Assembly: GCF_001881495.1 (NCBI RefSeq) | Contig: NZ_LUKY01000027.1 | Span: forward strand, 1-48,412 | Direction of reading: 5' to 3' | DNA length: 48,412 nucleotides | From: Candidatus Rickettsiella isopodorum | GTDB lineage: Bacteria > Pseudomonadota > Gammaproteobacteria > Diplorickettsiales > Diplorickettsiaceae | Part shown: in pieces, positions 1 through 7,006 of the stretch | Numbering within the stretch: the stretch's first letter is position 1 | Layout of the letters: every line of letters begins with the position of its first letter | The notes under the pieces: model-generated | Seen by the model: only the letters and a program-made list of their open reading frames with translations | Databases searched by the model: none | What the model was told of the DNA's origin: nothing | Position numbers and translations under genes: made by a program

Positions 1-369
1 ATACTAAAAACCTATGCTCCTCAATGTGAAGCGGAGATTCAAAAAATATTAGACGAAATAGAATGTGATCGTAAAGCCTTCAGAGCAGAGCTTGCACAAG
101 TAGGAAAAGAGATTGCACAGATGAGAAAAGAGCGAGAAGAAGCAGCAGCAAAACAAGCACAAGAGCGAGAGAAGGCAGAAGCAAAACGCGCGCAAGAACG
201 AGAGGAGGCAGAAGCAAAACGAGCACGAGAGCGAAAGAAGATGAAAGAAGAAATTGAGCAATTAAGACAACTAATGTTGGCACAAAACAGAACTTCAAAT
301 CAAATACCCAAAGAAGCAACGTCATCACAAGAGCAGGAAAATAGTAATGGGCTCTTCTTTAGACCCTAG
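1..369 (+). CDS. C-terminal part of an unknown coiled-coil protein (5' end outside window)
   Basis: The reading frame is open from base 1 to the TAG at 367-369, so the gene starts upstream of the window; the first in-window ATG (121) is internal. The visible 122 residues are almost entirely charged. A run of repeated 10-11-residue units rich in E, A, K and R (for example EREKAEAKRAQ and EREEAEAKRAR) predicts a long uninterrupted helix or coiled coil, followed by a polar tail ending in LFFRP. No catalytic motif is visible and I do not recognise the protein. Such tails occur on many large proteins, including effectors of intracellular bacteria, but that is only a possibility here. Bases 370-579 after it hold nothing I can identify. 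Confidence 0.6.
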   Translation: MLKTYAPQCEAEIQKILDEIECDRKAFRAELAQVGKEIAQMRKEREEAAAKQAQEREKAEAKRAQEREEAEAKRARERKKMKEEIEQLRQLMLAQNRTSNQIPKEATSSQEQENSNGLFFRP

Positions 370-579
370 TTAAGGAAGCCAATATATAGAAAGTCATGCG
401 GAGTTAGGTTTTAAATCTAATGGATAAGTATCTCTCCAACAAGGTTTAAAATTAATTAGAAACGAAATATAAATCTATTTTTATGTATCCAATTGTTCAG
501 CTTGAAAATGTGAATTTGGTAAGTAGAAACTTGAAGTTGTAGAGAAGTTTGTTAGTTTATTGATTTTACTTGATTATTC

Positions 580-655
580 TGGTGGCCGAAGGTGGAATCG
601 AACCACCGACACAAAGATTTTCAGTCTTCTGCTCTACCGACTGAGCTATTCGGCC
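580..655 (-). tRNA. tRNA-Phe (anticodon GAA)
   Basis: Read on the minus strand the 76 nt fold as a complete tRNA. The acceptor stem starts GGCCGAA and closes with TTCGGCC. The D-arm contains AGCTCAGTCGGTAGAGC. The anticodon stem GAAGA/TCTTT encloses a CTGAAAA loop with anticodon GAA, and the T-arm contains GGTTCGATTCC. The CCA end is encoded (580-582 complement). It is isolated, lying between an unknown gene tail and icmT. No convincing promoter was identified on the minus strand upstream. Confidence 0.97.
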
Positions 656-913
656 AGGTTGACGTTTTTTGGTGCAGATTCTATTTTTCGTAAACTTGAC
701 GTTAGGTTGCGTATTAAAGCGTTTAGTTAAAGTTGAGTCAAGCGAATCATAAAATTTATTAATTAAACCTGAGTGCAAACGGATAGTTTAAAATACTCAT
801 TTTAAATCATCACTAGGATAGCAAGCTAACTCGATGACTGCCTGCCATTTCTCAACTTTAAATTTTTAGTCAGTTGCTGTATGATTCCCGGCATAAATGA
901 TAGAATATTAACC

Positions 914-934
914 AAATAGGTCATAGGACTATTT
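914..934 (+). promoter_or_regulatory. Possible hairpin exposing the icmT ribosome binding site
   Basis: AAATAG (914-919) and CTATTT (929-934) are perfect complements directly abutting the icmT ATG at 935. The AGGA Shine-Dalgarno-like stretch (925-928) lies in the 9-nt loop. The stem has only one G-C pair, so it would be weak and may be coincidental. Confidence 0.25.
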
Positions 935-1195
935 ATGGCACGAGTTCCTACAGCTGCACATTGGCGTGATTCGGCACGTATACCGCGATTCTTTTTAATC
1001 GATGCGCGTTCGGCTTTCCCATTGCTCTTGTTTTTATTGCATATTCGTGTTTGGAGCTTTCTATTAGCAATAGTCGCCATGGCGTTTTTTGGTTTATTAG
1101 AACACTATGGTTTTTCTGTTACAGTTTTTTTACGTTGGTTACGAACGGTGTTAGCCGGACCGCGTAAGATGGCTATTCCGTGGTGGAAGGAGTAG
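935..1195 (+). CDS. icmT: IcmT, Dot/Icm type IVB secretion component
   Basis: This 86-residue protein matches IcmT in length and pattern. An N-terminal AHWRDSAR block is followed by FFLIDARSAFPLLLFLLHIR, two hydrophobic segments (about residues 28-41 and 42-62) and the conserved C-terminal AGPRKMAIPWW. IcmT is a small inner-membrane protein of the Dot/Icm system; in Legionella it has been linked to pore formation and export. The stop is 7 nt before icmS, so the two are almost certainly co-transcribed. In Legionella icmT and icmS lead a longer cluster (icmR/Q/P/O); here putA follows, so the locus is shortened or rearranged. Confidence 0.92.
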   Translation: MARVPTAAHWRDSARIPRFFLIDARSAFPLLLFLLHIRVWSFLLAIVAMAFFGLLEHYGFSVTVFLRWLRTVLAGPRKMAIPWWKE

Positions 1196-1202
1196 AAGTG
1201 TC

Positions 1203-1541
1203 ATGGAATTAAAAAGAGCACTACATTCCATTGCTATGGCATTAAAGGTCAATTTTACACTGAAGGGTAGGCCCATTACCTATGATGAGGTTTTTTCTGA
1301 GGTCGGATTGTTACCAGCAATTGCGCGCCGTGCGGATCAACTGTGCTCGCTCTGTTTAGGTTATGGAATTGGTGTTAGTTTTGATGAGATAGAGCAATCT
1401 TTATTAGGAGTGAAAGCAAGCTTTGATGAAGTAACCCCTAATATTTTACGCTATCTTTGCATTACGGATGTATTATGTGAGTTGATGCAAAATGGAGGCT
1501 CAACTGCTCAAACCCCGCTTGATGAACTCATGTACGATTAG
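1203..1541 (+). CDS. icmS: IcmS, Dot/Icm type IVB secretion chaperone
   Basis: The 112-residue product matches IcmS (about 114 residues in Legionella). Diagnostic blocks are GLLPAIARRADQLCSLCLGYG in the middle, FDEVTPN near residue 77 and the invariant C-terminal TPLDELMYD. IcmS is a small acidic cytosolic adaptor that works with IcmW to keep effectors translocation-competent and deliver them to the coupling complex. An AAGGAG ribosome binding site lies in the 3' end of icmT, upstream of the ATG. The expected partner icmW is not in this window. No icmR or icmQ follows. Confidence 0.95.
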   Translation: MELKRALHSIAMALKVNFTLKGRPITYDEVFSEVGLLPAIARRADQLCSLCLGYGIGVSFDEIEQSLLGVKASFDEVTPNILRYLCITDVLCELMQNGGSTAQTPLDELMYD

Positions 1542-1607
1542 TACATTATTTAAAAGACAACGGATATGAATTATTCTGCATAGAACGTTGGTTCATGCTG
1601 TTTAAAA

Positions 1608-1725
1608 TATTCACAGCAATTAGATTGTTGGTAAGATGTCGCGTAGTGAAGCAACCAGAATGTATTAACTACATGAAAATTACGAGTCGAGCGACAATAC
1701 AGGCAAAAATCCAAGTGCAGAGTAA
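1608..1725 (+). repeat. Degenerate full-length copy of the dispersed TATACTC/GAGTATA repeat
   Basis: The left half resembles the family: TTCACAGCAATTAG, then TTGGTAAGATGTCGCG. The right half contains CGAGCGACAATACAGGC and AAAAATCCAAGTGCAGAG. About 25 bp of unrelated sequence sits in the middle, so this copy is longer and more diverged than those at 15.9 and 26.0 kb. It fills most of the icmS-putA gap. Confidence 0.6.
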
Positions 1726-1763
1726 ATAAAAAAATAATTTTTCGGAATTTTATAGAGGCTCAA

Positions 1764-4700
1764 ATGTCGATTCCCTTAATATCAGTTAAGAAAAATCCGT
1801 TAAGATTAGCTATTGCGCAAGCTTATTATGCGGATGAAACGACGTGTGTTAAACAGTTATTGCAAGAAGCTGCTTTACCTCGTCAAGTGATAGAAAAAAT
1901 TTCACAATATGCTGCCCAATTAATTGATCAAATTCGTAAGCAGCGTTTATCGAAAGGTGGCTTAGACGCTTTTTTATACGAATACGATTTATCGAGTGAA
2001 GAAGGGATTGCATTGATGTGTTTGGCAGAAGCATTGTTACGTATTCCAGATAGTAATACCATCGATGCCTTATTAAAAGATAAAATTACCCATGCCGATT
2101 GGGCTTCGCACCTAGGTCAAAGTGCTTCTTTTTTTGTTAATGCTAGTACTTGGGGTCTTGTTTTAACAGGAAAATTATTACAATCGGATCAATCGGGTGG
2201 TTTAGGTAATGTATTGCGCCGGTTTGTTAGTCGAAGTAGTGCGCCTATTATCCGTAAGACAGTCAAACAAGCCATGCAGGTATTAGGTCGTCAATTTGTC
2301 ATGGGGCAAGGAATTGATGAAGCGCTGAAACGCGCTAAAGCCTATGAAGCGAAAGGCTATTGTTTTTCTTACGATATGTTAGGTGAGGCGGCACGTACCG
2401 AAAAAGATGCGGAACGTTATTTTCGAGCCTATTACACTGCAATCACTGCGATTGGTAAGGCGGCATCAAGCAAATCTTTAAACGATGCACCCGGTATTTC
2501 AGTTAAATTATCTGCGCTGCATCCACGATATGAGTTTGCTAAAAAAGAAGTGGTGGTTCCTTTTTTAATTAAGCAGTTAAAAATATTAGCTTTAGCAGCG
2601 AAAGCGAATAACCTGACACTGACAGTGGATGCCGAAGAAGCCGATCGTTTGGATATTTCCTTAGATATTATTGCTGCAGTATTTTGTGATTCCGATTTAG
2701 CGCATTGGGAAGGATTTGGTTTGGCGGTGCAGGCTTATCAAAAACGAGCCCCTTTTGTTATTGATTGGTTAGTTGATCTGGCAAAAAAACAAAATAAACG
2801 TTGGATGGTTCGATTAATTAAAGGGGCTTATTGGGATACCGAAATCAAAAATGCACAATTAAAAGGATTGCAAGGCTATCCGGTCTTTACGCGTAAAGCG
2901 GCAACGGATGTTTGTTTTGTTGCCTGTGCAAAAAAATTACTGGAACACGCTGCACAAATCTATCCGCAGTTTGCGACACATAATGCTTATACCTTAGCAA
3001 CAATACTCGAGTTGGCTGGAAAGAATCGAGATTTTGAGATGCAATGCTTACATGGTATGGGTTATACCTTGTATGATCATATCGTAGGTCCTAAGCATCT
3101 TAATGTTCCTTGTCGTGTTTATGCACCGGTAGGTGGGTATGAAGATTTACTTGCCTATTTGGTGAGACGTTTGTTAGAAAATGGTGCGAATACTTCATTT
3201 GTGAATCGTATTGTTGATCCGGCTATTCCTATCGAAGAAATGTTAGAAGATCCAGTACAAAAATTATCTCAATTGAAAGTCATTCCACATCCTAAAATTC
3301 CTTTACCAAGAGATATTTATGGACCCGGCCGCAAAAATTCTCGAGGTATCGATTTTTCGGATAGTGAAACCTGGGAACCACTGGCCAGTCAAATAGACAT
3401 AGCCTCTAAAAAATCTTATATCGCGGGACCTTTGATTAAAGGTATTTTAGTCGATGGCGAGAAAACACGGGCTATCAACAATCCGGCTAATCCACAGGAA
3501 ATCGTTGGGCATGTTAGTTTAGCGAGTGTCGAACAATTGGAACAGGCGATAAGCAACGCGCATCAAATAAATTTTACTTGGGCAAATACACCGATAGAAA
3601 TACGTGCGGCTTGTTTAGAGCGTGCTGCGGATCTTTTTGAGCAACGCTTAAGTGAATTTATGGCGCTAGCGATCAAAGAAGCGGGTAAAACACTCAATGA
3701 TGCACTGGCTGAAGTACGAGAAGCCGTAGATTTTTGTCGTTATTATGCCATGCGCGCGCGCTTAGATTTAATACCTCAATTATTACCTGGGCCGACGGGT
3801 GAGGAAAATTGGTTAAGCTTTCAAGGTCGAGGGGTTATTGCCTGTATTAGTCCCTGGAATTTTCCGTTAGCGATTTTTATTGGTCAAGTGACCGCCGCTT
3901 TAGTGACGGGTAATACAGTGATTGCTAAGCCTGCAAGTCAAACACCGTTAATCGCTAATGCAGCGGTACAACTTTTACATGAAGCAGGAATTCCAGGGGA
4001 TGTATTACAACTTGTACCTGCGAGTGGTGCGGTTATTGGGCCAAAAATAACCTTTGATCCTCGGATTAAAGGCATTGTATTTACTGGCTCTACTGAAACT
4101 GCGCGTGAAATCAATCAAGGTTTAGCTAGTCGTGAGGGTGGAATTTTACCTTTTATTGCGGAGACCGGTGGACAGAATGCTATGATCGTTGATACATCGG
4201 CACTTAAGGAACAAGTGGTGGTTGACGTATTGAACTCCGCTTTTGGTAGTGCCGGACAACGTTGTTCCGCATTACGTGTATTGTTTATTCAAGAAGAAAT
4301 GGCAGAATCCTTAATTGAAATGCTATGTGGTGCGATGGCGGAACTCAAATTAGGTGATCCTAGTGAGTTGTTTACCGATGTGGGTCCTGTGATCGATAGT
4401 ATGGCTAAGAAAACCTTACAGGAACATTTTGATCGCATGTCCCAAGAAGCTAAATTGCTTTATCAATGCAAGCTGCCGAGTGGATTGGATCAAACGAACT
4501 TTTTTGCTCCTAGTCTATTTGAGTTAACAAGTTTGGATCTTTTAAAACGTGAAGTTTTTGGTCCTATCTTGCATGTAATTCGTTATACCGTTAAAGATCG
4601 TGAGCAAGTAATCCAGGCTATCAATCATACTGGATATGGTTTGACTTTAGGGATACAAAGTCGGATTCAACAAACGGTGGAGTCGATTTCGCGCCAGGTT

Positions 4701-4901
4701 CATGTCGGAAATCAGTATGTGAATCGTTCTATGATAGGCGCAGTGGTGGGCGTACAACCTTTTGGTGGGGAAGGTCTTTCTGGAACAGGACCTAAGGCAG
4801 GCGGACCGCATTATTTACCTCGTCTGTGTTTAGAACGTTCATTATCCATCAATACGACGGCGGCGGGAGGTAATGCCTCTTTGCTTTGCCTGGAGGAATA
4901 A
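1764..4901 (+). CDS. putA: Bifunctional proline dehydrogenase / delta-1-pyrroline-5-carboxylate dehydrogenase PutA
   Basis: PutA oxidises proline to glutamate in two steps, passing electrons from FAD to the quinone pool and then reducing NAD+. The 1045-residue protein has an N-terminal helical arm, a proline dehydrogenase barrel (about residues 180-480, with VKLSALHPRY and VRLIKGAYWDTE) and an aldehyde dehydrogenase domain (about 560-1010). Catalytic residues of the second domain are visible: Glu800 in AETGGQNA and Cys834 in AGQRCSALR. The protein starts directly in the helical arm and lacks the ribbon-helix-helix DNA-binding domain found in the roughly 1320-residue E. coli enzyme, so it should not self-repress. 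The stop overlaps the start of the antiporter gene by one base. Confidence 0.96.
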   Translation: MSIPLISVKKNPLRLAIAQAYYADETTCVKQLLQEAALPRQVIEKISQYAAQLIDQIRKQRLSKGGLDAFLYEYDLSSEEGIALMCLAEALLRIPDSNTIDALLKDKITHADWASHLGQSASFFVNASTWGLVLTGKLLQSDQSGGLGNVLRRFVSRSSAPIIRKTVKQAMQVLGRQFVMGQGIDEALKRAKAYEAKGYCFSYDMLGEAARTEKDAERYFRAYYTAITAIGKAASSKSLNDAPGISVKLSALHPRYEFAKKEVVVPFLIKQLKILALAAKANNLTLTVDAEEADRLDISLDIIAAVFCDSDLAHWEGFGLAVQAYQKRAPFVIDWLVDLAKKQNKRWMVRLIKGAYWDTEIKNAQLKGLQGYPVFTRKAATDVCFVACAKKLLEHAAQIYPQFATHNAYTLATILELAGKNRDFEMQCLHGMGYTLYDHIVGPKHLNVPCRVYAPVGGYEDLLAYLVRRLLENGANTSFVNRIVDPAIPIEEMLEDPVQKLSQLKVIPHPKIPLPRDIYGPGRKNSRGIDFSDSETWEPLASQIDIASKKSYIAGPLIKGILVDGEKTRAINNPANPQEIVGHVSLASVEQLEQAISNAHQINFTWANTPIEIRAACLERAADLFEQRLSEFMALAIKEAGKTLNDALAEVREAVDFCRYYAMRARLDLIPQLLPGPTGEENWLSFQGRGVIACISPWNFPLAIFIGQVTAALVTGNTVIAKPASQTPLIANAAVQLLHEAGIPGDVLQLVPASGAVIGPKITFDPRIKGIVFTGSTETAREINQGLASREGGILPFIAETGGQNAMIVDTSALKEQVVVDVLNSAFGSAGQRCSALRVLFIQEEMAESLIEMLCGAMAELKLGDPSELFTDVGPVIDSMAKKTLQEHFDRMSQEAKLLYQCKLPSGLDQTNFFAPSLFELTSLDLLKREVFGPILHVIRYTVKDREQVIQAINHTGYGLTLGIQSRIQQTVESISRQVHVGNQYVNRSMIGAVVGVQPFGGEGLSGTGPKAGGPHYLPRLCLERSLSINTTAAGGNASLLCLEE

Positions 4902-6073
4902 TGGATCAAAGTTTTGTCTTTTCTATTTTTGTCATTTTTACCGGTGCGGCCGTATTAGCAACAATAGCGCTATATACGCGTCAATCTTTATTAGTTGCTT
5001 ATATTTTACTCGGCTTGATATTAGGTCCTAGTTGTTTGAAGTTAGTGCCAAACTTGGCTCTAGCACGCGACATTGGCGATGTGGGCATTATCTTTTTGTT
5101 ATTTTTAGTGGGTCTGGATTTAACACCGCAAGAGTTTTATCGTAGCTTACGTAAAACAGCCATTGTGACCTTAGTTTTTAGTGCTTTGTTTACAACGATA
5201 GGTTTTGCAGTCGGCTATTTATTTAGTTTTACTCTCTTAGAAAGTTTATTAATCGGCGCTAGTTTAATTTTTTCGAGTACTATTATCGGTCTTAAATTAT
5301 TGCCCACACTCGCGTTACATCATAAGCCGATTGGTGAAACGATGATCAGTGTGTTGTTGCTACAAGACTTATTAGCCATTGGCATGTTGTTGTTTGTGCA
5401 TGGTGCCCATCTAACCGGTTCTAAATTAGCCGATTTGGGTTTAACCTTAATTACTTTTCCTTCATTGCTTGCTTTTGCATTTGTCGTCCAACGCTATTTC
5501 ATTAGTAAATTATTTATTCGTTTTGATCGTGTCCAAGAATATCTTTTTTTAGTTGCGTTAGGTTGGTGTTTAGGGTTAGCGGAATTGTCGCGTGCATTGG
5601 GCTTGTCAGCAGAAATAGGTGCTTTTTTAGCGGGTGTATCGATAGCAGAAGGGCCGATTGCGGTTTTCATTGCCGATAATTTAAAACCATTGCGTGATTT
5701 TTGTTTAATTATGTTTTTCTTTGCGATAGGCGCAAGTTTTGATTTACATTATTTACCGATGGTCATTATACCCGCATTCTTATTAGCAGGATTGGTGTTG
5801 TTAATTAAACCCTGGTTGTTTCAAGTATTATTGCAAATGTCCGGTGAAAAAAAATATATCGCTCGTGAAGTCGGCGTACGTTTAGGACAAGCCAGCGAAT
5901 TTTCTTTATTAATTGCTTATTTAGCCGCTGAAACGACACCGGCCTTAATCGGCGATAAAGCAAGCTATTTGATCCAAGCGGTCACTATTTTGACATTTGT
6001 GGGTTCATCTTATTGGGTCGTATTACGTTATCCTACACCTTTGGCCTTGAATGAAAAGATGCGAGTAGACTAA
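4901..6073 (+). CDS. CPA2-family monovalent cation:proton antiporter (KefB/YbaL-like membrane domain)
   Basis: The 390-residue polytopic protein has about 12 hydrophobic segments, with the CPA2 hallmarks LGLILGPS near the start, FLVGLDLTP, SLIFSSTIIGLKLL and AEIGAFLAGVSIA. The family exchanges Na+ or K+ for H+, or effluxes K+. No RCK/TrkA-N domain follows, so this is a short, membrane-only form. I chose ATG 4901 over the upstream TTG (4886) because GGAGGA (4892-4897) sits just before it and the ATG overlaps the putA stop, implying translational coupling. The ion specificity cannot be read from the sequence. Confidence 0.85.
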   Translation: MDQSFVFSIFVIFTGAAVLATIALYTRQSLLVAYILLGLILGPSCLKLVPNLALARDIGDVGIIFLLFLVGLDLTPQEFYRSLRKTAIVTLVFSALFTTIGFAVGYLFSFTLLESLLIGASLIFSSTIIGLKLLPTLALHHKPIGETMISVLLLQDLLAIGMLLFVHGAHLTGSKLADLGLTLITFPSLLAFAFVVQRYFISKLFIRFDRVQEYLFLVALGWCLGLAELSRALGLSAEIGAFLAGVSIAEGPIAVFIADNLKPLRDFCLIMFFFAIGASFDLHYLPMVIIPAFLLAGLVLLIKPWLFQVLLQMSGEKKYIAREVGVRLGQASEFSLLIAYLAAETTPALIGDKASYLIQAVTILTFVGSSYWVVLRYPTPLALNEKMRVD

Positions 6074-6090
6074 ACTATGTCTTTTCACTA

Positions 6091-6142
6091 TATATTCACG
6101 CCTATGCGAAGAGTATATACTCACATCTGTGCGAAGAGTATA
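6091..6142 (+). repeat. Two tandem 27-bp short forms of the dispersed repeat
   Basis: Unit 1 (6091-6117) runs from TATATTCACG to GCGAAGAGTATA. Unit 2 (6116-6142) runs from TATACTCACA to GCGAAGAGTATA, sharing two bases with unit 1. Each keeps only the two ends of the roughly 95-bp element and lacks its middle, so they look like internally deleted copies. They lie between the antiporter gene and ampE. Confidence 0.75.
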
Positions 6143-6193
6143 AAGCCGAATAATAATTTTTAAACATAGGGCTAGGATGCCCGGAGGAAGATT

Positions 6194-6937
6194 ATGACAT
6201 TTATTACACTGTTACTGTGCTTAGCATTGGAACGTTTCTTACATCGAGGTAACTTTTTAGCTCGTTTTAATTGGTTTGAGGAATATGTCAGCAAAATAAA
6301 TGACATGACTAAAAATAAAACTTGGGCACAGCAATATTTTATCCCTTTAATATTAGTCGTATTACCTATTGTGATACCTGTGGCCGTGATTTATTTTTTA
6401 AGTGCTGCTTTTATTCAAGGTTTATTAGCTTTTTTAATAGGTGCCGTGGTGCTTTTTTATTGTTTGGGCCCCATCAATATTTTTGATACCAAGCAAATAC
6501 ATCAGCCAATATTTTGGCAAGCCAATGAAGCCTTGTTTGCAGTAATTTTTTGGATGGCTTTGTTAGGCCCTATCGCCGCATTAGTTTATCGTCTTGTTGA
6601 ACGTTCTGCACACATCCATGCCAGTTATCCTGCTTTAGGAAAGTCAGCTCAACAAGTTCGAGCGTTATTGGATTGGTTACCGGTACGTTTATTTTCAATA
6701 TTGTTTGCCTTAGCGGGTAATTTTGTACAAACCAGTCAATTTTGTTTCGATTATTTGCTAAGAGATGTTTCATTTAATCGAGAGCTCATTGAAAAAAGTG
6801 GGCGCATTGCTTTAGGACTCGATGAGACGGCTGAATTTACGAATGAGAACTATGGTTCCGCTTTAAAACTCATAGACCGTGATTTAATTCTCTTTTTAAT
6901 TATCGTATTCGCTGTGACGCTGGGCGTGCTGTTATAA
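6194..6937 (+). CDS. ampE: AmpE-like inner-membrane regulatory modulator
   Basis: The 247-residue membrane protein resembles AmpE. It has an N-terminal hydrophobic segment with LALERFLHRG, a central pair of membrane segments (about residues 50-95), a periplasmic/cytoplasmic middle, and the family's LLDWLPVRLFSILFALAG block near residue 155. AmpE is a paralogue-like relative of CobD/CbiB and was described as a sensory modulator near ampD in enterobacterial beta-lactamase regulation; its biochemical role is unclear. It lies just upstream of aceE, and ampE also neighbours aceEF-lpd in E. coli, which supports the call. A GGAGGAAGATT ribosome binding site precedes the ATG. No ampD or ampC is present. 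Confidence 0.8.
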   Translation: MTFITLLLCLALERFLHRGNFLARFNWFEEYVSKINDMTKNKTWAQQYFIPLILVVLPIVIPVAVIYFLSAAFIQGLLAFLIGAVVLFYCLGPINIFDTKQIHQPIFWQANEALFAVIFWMALLGPIAALVYRLVERSAHIHASYPALGKSAQQVRALLDWLPVRLFSILFALAGNFVQTSQFCFDYLLRDVSFNRELIEKSGRIALGLDETAEFTNENYGSALKLIDRDLILFLIIVFAVTLGVLL

Positions 6938-7006
6938 TTGGCTCACTAAACAGTTAGTACAAAAAATAATCAATCATCAATAGAAGAATTTCTAAAGGTA
7001 AGCCTT

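Noticed and set aside
826..1080. Minus-strand 84-residue frame overlapping icmT
   Set aside because: It is antisense to a confidently recognised icmT and has no family features or ribosome binding site.
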